The notes beneath the pieces are model-generated. The model ran no database searches. It was given only the letters and a program-made list of their open reading frames with translations, and was not told where the DNA came from. This document shows positions 26,600-35,162 of a stretch of 64,000 bases of DNA, piece by piece. The position numbers and the translations under genes are program-made. The stretch is from CAZYTO01 sp964650405. Its GTDB lineage: Bacteria > Acidobacteriota > Thermoanaerobaculia > Gp7-AA8. How positions within the stretch are numbered: the first letter of the stretch is position 1; each line of letters starts with the position of its first letter. The DNA is taken from NCBI GenBank assembly GCA_964650405.1, contig CAZYTO010000001.1, positions 1 to 64,000 on the forward strand, written 5' to 3'.

Positions 26600-27506
26600 T
26601 GCGCAAGACTATCCGAACGTTAAACGCTCCGAACACTCCCTCCTCTTCCAATACTCCGCGTGGGACGCCATCCCGGTCGTCGCTGCCCTCGTGCAGTTCG
26701 CCTATCTGTTGTTCCTTTTCGTGGCCTTCCCGCGGCTGCCGGGCTGGGCGCTGCTCCCGCTCGGGCTGATCTGGTCGGTCAGCATCTCCTGGAACATCAA
26801 CGGCGTGGCCCACAACTTCCTGCACAACGCCTATTTCCGCAGCAACGCCCTGAACCGCGTCTTCAGCACCGTCCAGTCGGTCACGCTGGGCTTCTCGCAG
26901 GTCTTCTACGAACAGGTGCACAAGGACCATCACAAGGGGAACGCCGACCTCCCCGACACGCACGGCCGCACGCGCGATCCGCTGTCGATCTACAAGCACG
27001 GCCACGACGGACAGCCCGAGAGTCCGTGGACGTACGTGTTCCTCGGCTACTTCCGCGATGACCCGAAGGCCATCTACCGCTCCCTGCGCCGCAAGGGGCG
27101 GGCTCTGGCCTACTGGGGCGTGGCCGAGATCGTGCTCTTCCTCTCGCTCTACGTCGCCGCCGGCATCGCCAACTGGCGCTTCCTCGTGTTCTTCCTGCCG
27201 TTCTATTACTTTGGCCACTGTCTCTCGTACCTCAACGGCTACTACCTCCACTTCGGCGGCAAGCCCGACGTGCCGCTGGCGTGGGGCGTCAGCTCGTACC
27301 ACAAGCTGTACAACTGGACGTGGTTCAACAACGGCTACCACGCCGAGCACCACTACCGCCCGCGCGTGCACTGGACGGAGATGAAAGCGCTGCACGAACA
27401 ACTCGCCGAGGAGCAGCAAACGGCGGGCGTGCGCGTGATCACGGTGCCCCACGCCCTCGGTTTTCTGGCCACGGCGCCCCCTCCGGAGCCGGAACCCGCG
27501 GCGTAG
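26592..27506 (+). CDS. Membrane fatty-acid desaturase family protein
   Basis: A ~305-residue integral-membrane desaturase/hydroxylase. The three His boxes are HNFLHN (near residue 75), HKDHHKG (near 110) and HAEHH (near 250), with hydrophobic helices between. The recognisable protein begins around 26592 (KYTAQDYPNVKRSEHSLLF), but no ATG, GTG or TTG in this frame lies between 26493 and 26690. Upstream candidates (ATG 26478, GTG 26490) would overlap the divergent arginase-like gene by over 100 bases, GTG 26691 would remove conserved sequence, and ATT 26562 is a non-standard possibility. The 5' coordinate is therefore where the protein is recognisable, not a proven start. A GC-rich terminator hairpin follows the stop. 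Confidence 0.85.
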   Translation, partial: KYTAQDYPNVKRSEHSLLFQYSAWDAIPVVAALVQFAYLLFLFVAFPRLPGWALLPLGLIWSVSISWNINGVAHNFLHNAYFRSNALNRVFSTVQSVTLGFSQVFYEQVHKDHHKGNADLPDTHGRTRDPLSIYKHGHDGQPESPWTYVFLGYFRDDPKAIYRSLRRKGRALAYWGVAEIVLFLSLYVAAGIANWRFLVFFLPFYYFGHCLSYLNGYYLHFGGKPDVPLAWGVSSYHKLYNWTWFNNGYHAEHHYRPRVHWTEMKALHEQLAEEQQTAGVRVITVPHALGFLATAPPPEPEPAA

Positions 27507-27509
27507 GCT

Positions 27510-27527
27510 CTCCCGGCAAACCGGGAG
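27510..27527 (+). terminator. Terminator hairpin after the desaturase
   Basis: CTCCCGG and CCGGGAG form a perfect 7-bp stem around a CAAA loop, four bases after the desaturase stop and followed by the T-containing ATGATTGTGTTATT. Confidence 0.65.
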
Positions 27528-27592
27528 ATGATTGTGTTATTCTGACTTTGGCCGGCGCGGCCAGACGACGACAGACAGCAGCGATAGTGTTC

Positions 27593-27618
27593 ACGGGAGG
27601 CGTACCGACGCCTCCCGT
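27593..27618 (+). promoter_or_regulatory. Strong hairpin in the leader of the DUF5666 gene
   Basis: ACGGGAGGCG (27593-27602) pairs perfectly with CGCCTCCCGT (27609-27618) around a 6-base loop, followed by TTT, and ends 19 bases before the ATG at 27638. A smaller TGGCCG/CGGCCA hairpin lies just upstream at about 27549-27563. This could attenuate or stabilise the transcript; it is too close to the start to be only the upstream gene's terminator. Confidence 0.5.
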
Positions 27619-27637
27619 TTGCGTTGATGGAGACCTC

Positions 27638-29122
27638 ATGACTCGAAACCGACTTGCAGCCGTGATGACTTCGTTGTTCGTACTGCTTCTCGCCGCCGGC
27701 GTCTCTGCCGCCCACCGCCGGATCGGTCCGGCGCCGCAAGGGGGCGTGCTGGAAGGCGTCATCCTGAGGGTCGATGGCGGCAGCGTCACCATCGGCGGCC
27801 CCAACATCAATCAGAGCGTCCGGCTCGGCTCGGCCACCGCGGTGACGATCGACGGCCAGCCCTCCGGACCCGGCGCCCTGAACGCCGGCGACGATGCCTC
27901 CCTGCAGGTTCACGAGGATGCCGGACGGCAGCTCGTTGCCGATGCGGTATCGGTCACGCACGATCACGACGTCAGCGGCGTCATCACCACCGTCTCGGCG
28001 ACGTCGCTGACCATCGACAGCGCCGACGGCTCGCACACATTCGCCATCACCACCGATACAGTGGTCATCATCAACGGTCAGAAGGGGACCGCGGCCGGTC
28101 TGGCTACGGGAATGCACGTGGACGTGGCCTCGGCGATCCGGAATGGCACGCCGACGGCGCTGCTGATCCGCGAAAAGACCGAGACGGCGGAGAGCGAAGG
28201 CACGGTGACGGCCGTCAGCGCCACGTCGATCACGGTCCACTCCTCCGACGGCAAGGACACCACCAGTGCCATCGACAGCCATACCGTGGTGCGCCGCGGC
28301 GACGCCGTGGCCAGGGTGGCGGACATCATCGTGGGCGCGCACGTGCACGTGTTCTCCGTGAACGGAACGGCCGTGTTCATCCAGATCCAGGATCCGAACC
28401 GCCCGCTCGAGGTCCACGGCACGATCTCCGCCCTCGGGGCAAGCTCGATCACCGTGCATCCGAAGTCGGGCGCCGACGTGACGATCGCCGTCAACAGCGC
28501 GACCATCATCCGGCAGGGAAGGAACCAGCTTGCGTTCACCGATCTGAAGGTAGGTGACACCGTCGACGTCGAAGCGCAGAAGGCCGCGGGCGGCGCGCTG
28601 ACGGCGGTGCGCATCCAGGTGGAAGTGGAGGACGAGCGCTTCGTCGAAGTGCGCGGAACGATCACGGCCGTATCCGGCTCGATGCTCACGGTGAAGACGG
28701 CCGACGGCACGAGCGTGACGGTCTCGATCAGCTCCACGACGGTCATCCGTGCCCATGACGGGCACGGCTCGGTGTCCGACCTCACGGTGGGAGCGTCGGT
28801 GGAGATCGAAGCGAAGCGCAACGCCGACAACTCGCTCACGGCGCTCTTCATCGAGGTCAATGGGCCCACGTTTGTCGCCACAGTCGAGGTGGAAGGGACG
28901 ATCAAATCGGTCGGCACCTCGTCGTTGGTCGTGACCGTGCACTCCGGCGAAGTGACCGTCAGCGTCGACGCCTCGACGGTGATCACCAACAACGGCCACT
29001 CGGCTCACCTGGCGGACCTCACGGCCGGAGAGCGCGTCGAGGTCCACGCGCAGCTCCAGCCCAACGGCGCACCGCCCCTGGCGAAGACCATCACTGCCAT
29101 GAGTGCCACAAGCGGGCACTGA
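27638..29122 (+). CDS. Secreted multi-repeat DUF5666 protein
   Basis: A 494-residue secreted protein: signal peptide MTRNRLAAVMTSLFVLLLAA, then six tandem ~70-residue beta-rich DUF5666 units, each opening with a GxIxxVxxxSxTV pattern (for example SGVITTVSATSLTI, HGTISALGASSITV, RGTITAVSGSMLTV) and containing a TxI...DLxxGxxVxV segment. DUF5666 units resemble small OB-like barrels; no function is established. GGAGA precedes ATG 27638 by about five bases. Repeat sequence is diverged, so the array is old. A perfect 10-bp hairpin follows the gene. Likely location: periplasm or outside the cell. Confidence 0.85.
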   Translation: MTRNRLAAVMTSLFVLLLAAGVSAAHRRIGPAPQGGVLEGVILRVDGGSVTIGGPNINQSVRLGSATAVTIDGQPSGPGALNAGDDASLQVHEDAGRQLVADAVSVTHDHDVSGVITTVSATSLTIDSADGSHTFAITTDTVVIINGQKGTAAGLATGMHVDVASAIRNGTPTALLIREKTETAESEGTVTAVSATSITVHSSDGKDTTSAIDSHTVVRRGDAVARVADIIVGAHVHVFSVNGTAVFIQIQDPNRPLEVHGTISALGASSITVHPKSGADVTIAVNSATIIRQGRNQLAFTDLKVGDTVDVEAQKAAGGALTAVRIQVEVEDERFVEVRGTITAVSGSMLTVKTADGTSVTVSISSTTVIRAHDGHGSVSDLTVGASVEIEAKRNADNSLTALFIEVNGPTFVATVEVEGTIKSVGTSSLVVTVHSGEVTVSVDASTVITNNGHSAHLADLTAGERVEVHAQLQPNGAPPLAKTITAMSATSGH

Positions 29123-29139
29123 TGGCACTTGCTGACCTG

Positions 29140-29165
29140 ACGGCCGGCCCGAAGAGGCCGGCCGT
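29140..29165. terminator. GC-rich terminator hairpin
   Basis: ACGGCCGGCC (29140-29149) and GGCCGGCCGT (29156-29165) form a perfect 10-bp stem with a CGAAGA loop, 18 bases after the DUF5666 stop. No T-run follows, so ending may be Rho-assisted. Confidence 0.6.
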
Positions 29166-29289
29166 GTCCGCACTTCGACGATACGGCTGGATCCCGCCGA
29201 TCCGCCAGGAGTTTTCTTCGTAGTGGCGGGGTGAGGGGTCACGGCTTTCAACAGAGCCATTCATCGTGAGGGCGCTCGTTCATCCTAGC

Positions 29290-29592
29290 CTACCGCCGGA
29301 TGTGACCAAGGCGCTCCCACTGTTCGAGCAGCCACGTCCAGAACGGACGGGACTTGCCGAGATAGCGCTCGATCGACGGCCAGAGATCGGCAATCTGCTG
29401 GGGCGTGATGAATTGCAGGGCGTCGTCGGGCTTGGCTTGCCGCATCAACTTGCCGATGAGATAGGGATAGGTCGCCGAGTCGTGATCGGTTAGTGCACGT
29501 TCGAACTCATCGAGCGTCCACTCCATATCCCACAGGAAGTAGGGACGCCCCTGGGCGTCCGTGAGCAGATCGCGTGGTGTCGGGGCAAGCAT
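29290..29592 (-). CDS. Small hypothetical protein (~100 aa)
   Basis: A 100-residue soluble protein, not firmly recognised. It begins MLAPTPRDLLTDAQGRPYFL, contains the segment LIGKLMRQAKPDDALQFITP and ends with an aromatic-rich FWTWLLEQWERLGHIRR. Similar small proteins are often found next to AbiEii-type nucleotidyltransferase toxins. No such partner is adjacent here, so that resemblance is weak evidence for an orphan antitoxin-like protein. It is downstream of, and on the same strand as, the hopanoid operon, 57 bases beyond the ispH stop, so it may be co-transcribed. Confidence 0.6.
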   Translation of the reverse strand: MLAPTPRDLLTDAQGRPYFLWDMEWTLDEFERALTDHDSATYPYLIGKLMRQAKPDDALQFITPQQIADLWPSIERYLGKSRPFWTWLLEQWERLGHIRR

Positions 29593-29649
29593 GATCGGTC
29601 CTGCGAAAGGATAGCCGCATTGGACCTAACGGAGAGTGCAGCCTGCGTC

Positions 29650-30615
29650 TTATCCCCCCGCCGCCGCCGGGCGAGGCTCCAGCCGGTCCAGCTCGTGCGG
29701 CAGGGAGAAGTGCACGTCCTCTTTCACCGTCAGCAGCTCTTCCACGTCCGTGACGCCGAGGCGCTCGCGGGCGAAGCCGATGACCTGCTGCACGAGGATC
29801 TCCGGGGCCGAGGCGCTGGCGGTGAGGCCGACCACCCGGGTGTCGTCGATCCACTCCGGCTGGATGTCGGCGGCGGTCTCGATGAGGTGGGCGCGGAGGT
29901 TGCGGGCCTGGGCCACCTCGCAGAGGCGGAGGGAGTTCGAGCTGTTGGGCGCGCCGAGGACGAGCAGCACGTCGACGTGCTGGGCCAGCGCCTTCACCGC
30001 GTCCTGCCGGTTCTGGGTGGCGTAGCAGATGTCGTCTTTCGGCGGCGCCTGCAGGGCGGGGAAGCGCTCGTGCAGGATCTGCACGATCTCGCGGGTGTCA
30101 TCGACGCTGAGCGTGGTCTGGGTCAGGTAGACCACCTTGTCCGGCGTGTCGACCACGACGGTGCGCGCTTCCTCTTTCGAGCCGACGACGCGGATGGCGG
30201 CCGGAGCTTCGCCCAGCGTGCCGATGGTCTCGTCGTGCTCCTTGTGGCCCACGAAGAGGATGGTGTAGCCCTTGCGCGCGAACCCCACCACTTCCAGGTG
30301 GACCTTCGTCACCAGCGGGCAGGTGGCGTCGATGGTGAACAGCCGCTTCTGCCGGGCCACCTCGCGCACCTCGGGGGAGATGCCGTGCGCGGAGAAGATC
30401 ACCACGCCGCCGTCCGGCACCTCGTCCAGCTCCTCCACGAAGACCGCGCCGCGGCGGCGCAGCTCTTCGACGACGTAGCGGTTGTGGATGATCTCCTTGC
30501 GGACGTAGACAGTGCCTTCGCAGATCTCCAGCGCCTTCTCGACGACAGAGATGGCCCGCACCACGCCGGCGCAGAAACCGCGGAGGCCGGCCACCATGAG
30601 CTTGCGGCCGCTCAC
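29650..30615 (-). CDS. ispH: 4-hydroxy-3-methylbut-2-enyl diphosphate reductase
   Basis: A 321-residue Fe-S enzyme for the last step of the MEP pathway (HMBPP to IPP and DMAPP). The three cluster cysteines are present in GFCAGVVRAI (~15), DATCPLVTKVH (~97) and ICYATQNRQ (~197), along with VGHKEHDETIGT and TASASAPE. GTG 30615 starts within a GTGA overlap with the dxs stop. As the last gene of the hopanoid operon it supplies isoprenoid precursors for squalene. Length is normal. Confidence 0.97.
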   Translation of the reverse strand: MSGRKLMVAGLRGFCAGVVRAISVVEKALEICEGTVYVRKEIIHNRYVVEELRRRGAVFVEELDEVPDGGVVIFSAHGISPEVREVARQKRLFTIDATCPLVTKVHLEVVGFARKGYTILFVGHKEHDETIGTLGEAPAAIRVVGSKEEARTVVVDTPDKVVYLTQTTLSVDDTREIVQILHERFPALQAPPKDDICYATQNRQDAVKALAQHVDVLLVLGAPNSSNSLRLCEVAQARNLRAHLIETAADIQPEWIDDTRVVGLTASASAPEILVQQVIGFARERLGVTDVEELLTVKEDVHFSLPHELDRLEPRPAAAGG

Positions 30616-32513
30616 CAGGTCACCGTCTCTTTCTCCAGCTCGCGGCCGGCGGGGAGGGGTGCGGACTGGGAAAGGTCCGGATAGAGCTCGAACACGTGCT
30701 CGACGATGCCTGCGGCGTCGAGCCGGAACTTGGCCCGCTGCTGGGGCTGCGGCGCGTGCTCGATGAAGACGTCCGGGATGGCATGGACGCGCACGCCCGT
30801 CGCATCGGAGCCGCGCGCCTCGAGCGCTTCGAGAACGGCGCTGCCGAGGCCGCCCGCGGCCAGGTGCTCCTCCAGGGTCACGAGCCGCGGCGCCAGCTCG
30901 AGGGCCTGCTCGATCAGCTCCGTGTCGAGCGGCTTGGCGAAGCGGGCGTTGATGACTCCGCAGTCGACGCCGTGGGCGGCCAGCAGCTCCGCCGCTTCCA
31001 GCGCGGGCGGGACCATCGAGCCGTACGCGAAGAGCGTGACGTCGATGCCGGCGCGGAGCACTTCGCCGCGGCCTACGGGAATCTGCTGCAACGCGGCGTC
31101 GAGCGGGACGCCGGCGCCGAAGCCGCGCGGATAGCGCACGGCGAACGGCTTGCCGGAGTACACGGCGGTGAAGAGCAGGTGCTGCAGCTCGTTCTCGTCC
31201 TTCGGCGCGGCCACGGTCATGTTCGGGACGACGCGCGTGTAGCCGATGTCGAAGACGCCCTGGTGGGTCTTGCCGTCGTCGCCCACGAGCCCCGCGCGAT
31301 CGATGCAGATGGTGACCGGCAGCGACTGCAGGGCAACGTCGTGGATGAGCTGATCGAACGAGCGCTGGAGGAACGTCGAGTAGATGGAGACGACCGGCCG
31401 CAGACCGGCCTTGGCCATTCCCGCCGCCATGATCACGGCGTGCTCCTCGGCGATGCCGACGTCATAGACGCGGTCAGGGAAGTGGCGCCGCACCTCGGTC
31501 AGGGCCGTCCCTTCGAGCATGGCCGCGCTGATGGCCACCACCTTCGGGTCGTTGCGCATCAGCGTGATGAGCGTCTTGGCGAAGACCTGCGAGTACGTGT
31601 AGCGGGGCGACGAATCGCTCGAAGCGCTGGGCGTGCCCGGCTGGTGATACTTCGACGGGTTCTCTTCGGCCGCCGCGTAGCCCCGCCCCTTGTGGGTAAG
31701 AACGTGCAGTACGACCGGGCCGTCGTTCGAGGCGTCGCGCGCGGAGCGGAGGGCCTCTTCGAGCGCAGGCTGGTCATGGCCGTCTACCGTCCCGATGTAG
31801 TGGAGGCCGAGCTCTTCCCACACGCGCCCGCTGCGCGGACGGGTGAGCCAGCCGACGTTCTCGGAGATCGACCAGCCGTTATCGTTAAAGACCACGACCA
31901 GGCGTTTCGCCTTGCAGTGGCCGATGTTGTTGAGCGCTTCGTAGCTCGGTCCGGACGTGAGCGCGCCGTCGCCCACGACGGCCAGGACGTAAGGAGCCTC
32001 ACCATCCGAAGATGAGAATTGTCCGTTCCCGTCGTGATCGTGGCCGTTGCCACCATGGCCATTGCCCGAGGAGGAGGACGGACTGTTGTCCGTCGCGCGA
32101 GGCTGCAGGGCGAGCGACATGCCGAGGGCGTAGGAGAGGCCGGTGCCGGCGTGTCCGGCGGCGAGCGTGTCGTGATCGCTCTCGGCCGGCTCGGCGAATC
32201 CGGAGAGCCCGCCCGGCGTGCGGATGGAGGCGAACTGGCGCCGCCGGCCGGTGACGAGCTTGTGGGTGTAGCACTGGTTGGAGGTATCCCACACGAAGCG
32301 GTCGTGCGGGCTGTGGAAGACGCGATGCATGGCCAGGGTGAGCTCCACCGCGCCGAGGTTCGAGGCAAGATGGCCGCCGCGCCGGGTAATGGTCTCGATG
32401 ATCAGCGCGCGGCAGTCGGCCGCGAGCTCGGCCACTTCCGCGAAGCTGAGAGCATCGAGGTCGCGCGGGGAATCGATTCGTTCGAGTATGGTCAAAATCC
32501 TCACCTCACCCAT
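30612..32513 (-). CDS. dxs: 1-deoxy-D-xylulose-5-phosphate synthase (divergent)
   Basis: A 633-residue ThDP enzyme making DXP from pyruvate and glyceraldehyde-3-phosphate. ThDP motif GDGALTSGPSYEALNN, VVFNDNGWSISENVG, YIGTVDGHD and the transketolase C-terminal parts are present. Two oddities: the usually invariant WDVGHQAYPHK reads WDTSNQCYTHK (~74-84), losing the GHQ histidine, and a ~35-residue Gly/Asn/His/Ser-rich insert (~138-172) lies just before the ThDP motif. The start at 32513 overlaps the hpnG fusion stop by 13 bases and the end overlaps ispH. It may be a hopanoid-dedicated paralogue, with another dxs elsewhere in the genome. Confidence 0.9.
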   Translation of the reverse strand: MGEVRILTILERIDSPRDLDALSFAEVAELAADCRALIIETITRRGGHLASNLGAVELTLAMHRVFHSPHDRFVWDTSNQCYTHKLVTGRRRQFASIRTPGGLSGFAEPAESDHDTLAAGHAGTGLSYALGMSLALQPRATDNSPSSSSGNGHGGNGHDHDGNGQFSSSDGEAPYVLAVVGDGALTSGPSYEALNNIGHCKAKRLVVVFNDNGWSISENVGWLTRPRSGRVWEELGLHYIGTVDGHDQPALEEALRSARDASNDGPVVLHVLTHKGRGYAAAEENPSKYHQPGTPSASSDSSPRYTYSQVFAKTLITLMRNDPKVVAISAAMLEGTALTEVRRHFPDRVYDVGIAEEHAVIMAAGMAKAGLRPVVSIYSTFLQRSFDQLIHDVALQSLPVTICIDRAGLVGDDGKTHQGVFDIGYTRVVPNMTVAAPKDENELQHLLFTAVYSGKPFAVRYPRGFGAGVPLDAALQQIPVGRGEVLRAGIDVTLFAYGSMVPPALEAAELLAAHGVDCGVINARFAKPLDTELIEQALELAPRLVTLEEHLAAGGLGSAVLEALEARGSDATGVRVHAIPDVFIEHAPQPQQRAKFRLDAAGIVEHVFELYPDLSQSAPLPAGRELEKETVTW

Positions 32514-34156
32514 GCATTGATTGCGGAAAAGATGGAGCGCATGCGCTGCGTCCGCGGCCGCAGCGGCGGAACGCCGCGGGCCACGGCCTGATTGACGTGC
32601 CGGGAGATGCGGAAGACTTCGGCCCGGCCGATCTTGGCGCCGGCACCGGCGCGGGCGAGCTTGTCCAGCGTGGCCTCGGCCAGGGCCACGGGCAGGGCCG
32701 CGAAGGCCACGATGCCCTGCGGCGCTCCGCCCGACTGCAGGGCCAGCGTGTATTCGGTGGCCGCCTCGAGATCGGCCTTGGCCAGGGCGATGACGTCGGC
32801 CCGGTCGGCATCCGGCGGGATGTAGCTGCGTCCCTCGGAGAAGTCGTCGTTCGTGTCCTTGAGGATGTTGACGAGCTGCAGCCCCTCGCCGAACGTGGCG
32901 GCGCGGGCGCGCAGGTACGGCGCGGCGCTGCGAAGCTGAGGCGCCCGCAGCACGAAGAGCTCGGTCAACATCTCGCCGACGATGCCCGCCACCGCGTAGC
33001 AGTAGTCGCGCAACTGCTGCATGCCGGTGAGCTGCAGCCGGTCACCGTGCGGCGTGACCTCGGTCAGGGCCACGAAGTGGGCCATGCCCTGCGCGGAGCG
33101 GATGACGTGCTCGCGGATGACGTCGCGCGCCTTTTCCGGCAGCGCCGCAAATGCGCGCATGACCAGGGGCACGTCGGCGATGAGCCGCGCGTAGCCCGCA
33201 TGCGGCGACGGTTTCTTCGCGTACCAGGCAGCCGCGACGCGCTCGGCGTCGTGGTCCGTCCGCAACAGCTCACAGAACTCGTCCAGCGCCGCCAGCCGTT
33301 CGGCGACCGGCCAGTGGCTGGCGTCCTCGAACGTGTCTGCGATGCGGAAGAGGAGATAGGCAATCGTGACCTGCGCGCGCGTGCTGTCGCGGAGGAGGGG
33401 AATGCAGAGGGCGAAGGTGCGGCTGGTCTCGGCCAGCAGGGCGTCGAGGTGCGGGTCGCTCCCGTCGCCCGCTTCCGACGGCAGGCTGCCGGTGAAGCTT
33501 GCGAGGAAATCCGCAAGCGCGCCGGAACAGGCACGCAGCCGGTTGCGCATGTTCAGCAATGTCGGAATCGCCGACGGCCGCAGCAGCGCGTGGCGGGTGA
33601 CGGCCATGCGGTCGATCGTGCCGTCCGCGTTCGTGGCCGTGGCGACGAACGGCGGGATGTCGTCGTCGAGCGTGTCGAAGATCGCACGCACGGCCGTAAA
33701 CGGCACACCCTTGCGTGCGGCGGCGCGCGCCCATCCCGCCGATTCGGTGTCGATGGCCTGCGCTCCGTTGTTGGAGAGCGCGTGCTTGTCGCCAACCATC
33801 CGCTCCACGGAGCGAAAGACGGCGCTCGCACCTGCCAGCGGCTGGCAGGCCAGCTCCGTGCCGTCGGGCGCGATGACTTTCTTCGCGACGATCACTTGAT
33901 TGCGGTGCAGCTCCCCGGCGAGCGCGCCGGCGATGCCGGCGCCGATCAGCAGGGTGAGGTCGAATTCCTGGAGCAGGGCCGCGGCCGACTCCTCGGCGCG
34001 GGCCAGGCCGTCGCCGCCGGCCATGAGGACCACCGGGTGGCCGGAAAGGCGGCCGGCGTGACAACGCCGTCCGCCGATCCGCATCGTGCGCTCGACGGCC
34101 GTGCGGCGCAGCAGCGGCGCCAGCTCTTCCGGCAAGGCTGTGATGATGCCGATCAT
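32501..34156 (-). CDS. Fusion: HpnG-like nucleosidase + squalene/phytoene synthase
   Basis: A 551-residue fusion. Residues ~1-215 are a nucleoside phosphorylase/MTA-SAH-nucleosidase-fold domain (MIGIITALPEEL start, LLIGAGIAGALAGEL, the IDTESAGWARAAARKG active-site region), expected to do the HpnG step that removes adenine from adenosylhopane. Residues ~235-551 are an all-helical head-to-head prenyl synthase with both Asp-rich motifs, RIADTFED (~272) and NILKDTNDDFSEGRSYIPPD (~430), as in squalene synthases. One protein thus carries an early (squalene) and a late (side-chain) hopanoid step. Four bases separate it from hpnH. No HpnC/HpnD/HpnE trio is present in the window, so this may be a one-enzyme squalene synthase. 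Fusion boundaries are by eye. Confidence 0.85.
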   Translation of the reverse strand: MIGIITALPEELAPLLRRTAVERTMRIGGRRCHAGRLSGHPVVLMAGGDGLARAEESAAALLQEFDLTLLIGAGIAGALAGELHRNQVIVAKKVIAPDGTELACQPLAGASAVFRSVERMVGDKHALSNNGAQAIDTESAGWARAAARKGVPFTAVRAIFDTLDDDIPPFVATATNADGTIDRMAVTRHALLRPSAIPTLLNMRNRLRACSGALADFLASFTGSLPSEAGDGSDPHLDALLAETSRTFALCIPLLRDSTRAQVTIAYLLFRIADTFEDASHWPVAERLAALDEFCELLRTDHDAERVAAAWYAKKPSPHAGYARLIADVPLVMRAFAALPEKARDVIREHVIRSAQGMAHFVALTEVTPHGDRLQLTGMQQLRDYCYAVAGIVGEMLTELFVLRAPQLRSAAPYLRARAATFGEGLQLVNILKDTNDDFSEGRSYIPPDADRADVIALAKADLEAATEYTLALQSGGAPQGIVAFAALPVALAEATLDKLARAGAGAKIGRAEVFRISRHVNQAVARGVPPLRPRTQRMRSIFSAINAWVR

Positions 34157-34160
34157 GCCG

Positions 34161-35162
34161 TCATCCGAGGAAGTTCCAGGCCATCATCCGGAACATGTCG
34201 CCGGGGTGCTTCGGCAGCTCGCGGACCACCGAGGCCTCGAAACCCGAGTGCATGGCGCAGTTGCGGCAGAGCGGATCCTCGCGCGACTCCCAGTACTGCC
34301 AGTCGGTGCCGTTCCAGAACTCATCCCACGAATCGGAGTAGGTCTTGCCGATCAGGTAGCACGGCCCCTTCCAGCCGCGGGGCGTGTAGGTGACGGTGCT
34401 CCAGGGGGAGCAGTTGTAGTCCCGGAGCCCGGCCGCGAACTCGAGGAACATCGGCGTCGAGGTGAGGCGGTACTTCTTCGAGATCTCCAGGACGCGGCGG
34501 AACTTCTTCTGGATCTCGTCGCGGGTGAGGAAGATGTCGCTCTCGACCGACTCGTAGTGATAGCCGGGCGAGACGAGCATCCCTTCCACGCCGAGGCCGG
34601 TGAGCATGCTGCAAAGCTCCTCGACCTCGGCCACGTCGGTCTCGCGGAAGATCGTCGTGTTGGCCATCATGTGGTGGCCGGCGGCCACGCCGCGCTTGAC
34701 CATCTCGATGGCCTTGTCGAACACGCCGTTGCGCGCGCAGACGCGGTCGTGCGTCTCCCGCATCCCGTCGAGGTGGACGTTGATCATCAGCCGCTTGTGC
34801 GGCTTGATGCGCCCGTAGACCTTTTCGTCGAGCAGTAGCGCGTTGGTGCAGAGGTAGATGTGGCGCTTGCGCTCGATCAGTCCGGCCACCAGCTCCGGCA
34901 GCTCCGGATAGAGCGTAGGCTCGCCGCCGCAGATGGAGATGACCGGTGCCTCGGAAATGTCCGCGGCCTCCAGGCATGCCTCGAGCGGCAGGCGGTCGGC
35001 CAGCTTGCCCGTGTGCCGCTCCAGCGCGCAGCCGATACAGGCCAGGTTGCACGTGTACAGCGGCTCGAGCATCAGCACGAACGGATAACGGCGGTTGCCC
35101 CTCAGTCCGTTGCGGACCTGAAGGCGGATGGTGTCAGTCGTAAGGTGAAGTGGAAACCTCAT
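34161..35162 (-). CDS. hpnH: Adenosyl-hopene transferase (radical SAM)
   Basis: A 333-residue radical SAM enzyme that joins the 5'-deoxyadenosyl group to diploptene. The cluster motif is CNLACIGC (Cys 38, 42, 45; CxxxCxxC), followed by SICGGEPTLYPE. C-terminal cysteines include NCSPWSTVTYTPRGWKGPCY and CRNCAMHSGFEA, typical of HpnH. ATG 35162 overlaps the shc stop by ATGA; a longer reading from 35267 would start inside shc and is not needed. It feeds the HpnG domain encoded next. Confidence 0.96.
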   Translation of the reverse strand: MRFPLHLTTDTIRLQVRNGLRGNRRYPFVLMLEPLYTCNLACIGCALERHTGKLADRLPLEACLEAADISEAPVISICGGEPTLYPELPELVAGLIERKRHIYLCTNALLLDEKVYGRIKPHKRLMINVHLDGMRETHDRVCARNGVFDKAIEMVKRGVAAGHHMMANTTIFRETDVAEVEELCSMLTGLGVEGMLVSPGYHYESVESDIFLTRDEIQKKFRRVLEISKKYRLTSTPMFLEFAAGLRDYNCSPWSTVTYTPRGWKGPCYLIGKTYSDSWDEFWNGTDWQYWESREDPLCRNCAMHSGFEASVVRELPKHPGDMFRMMAWNFLG

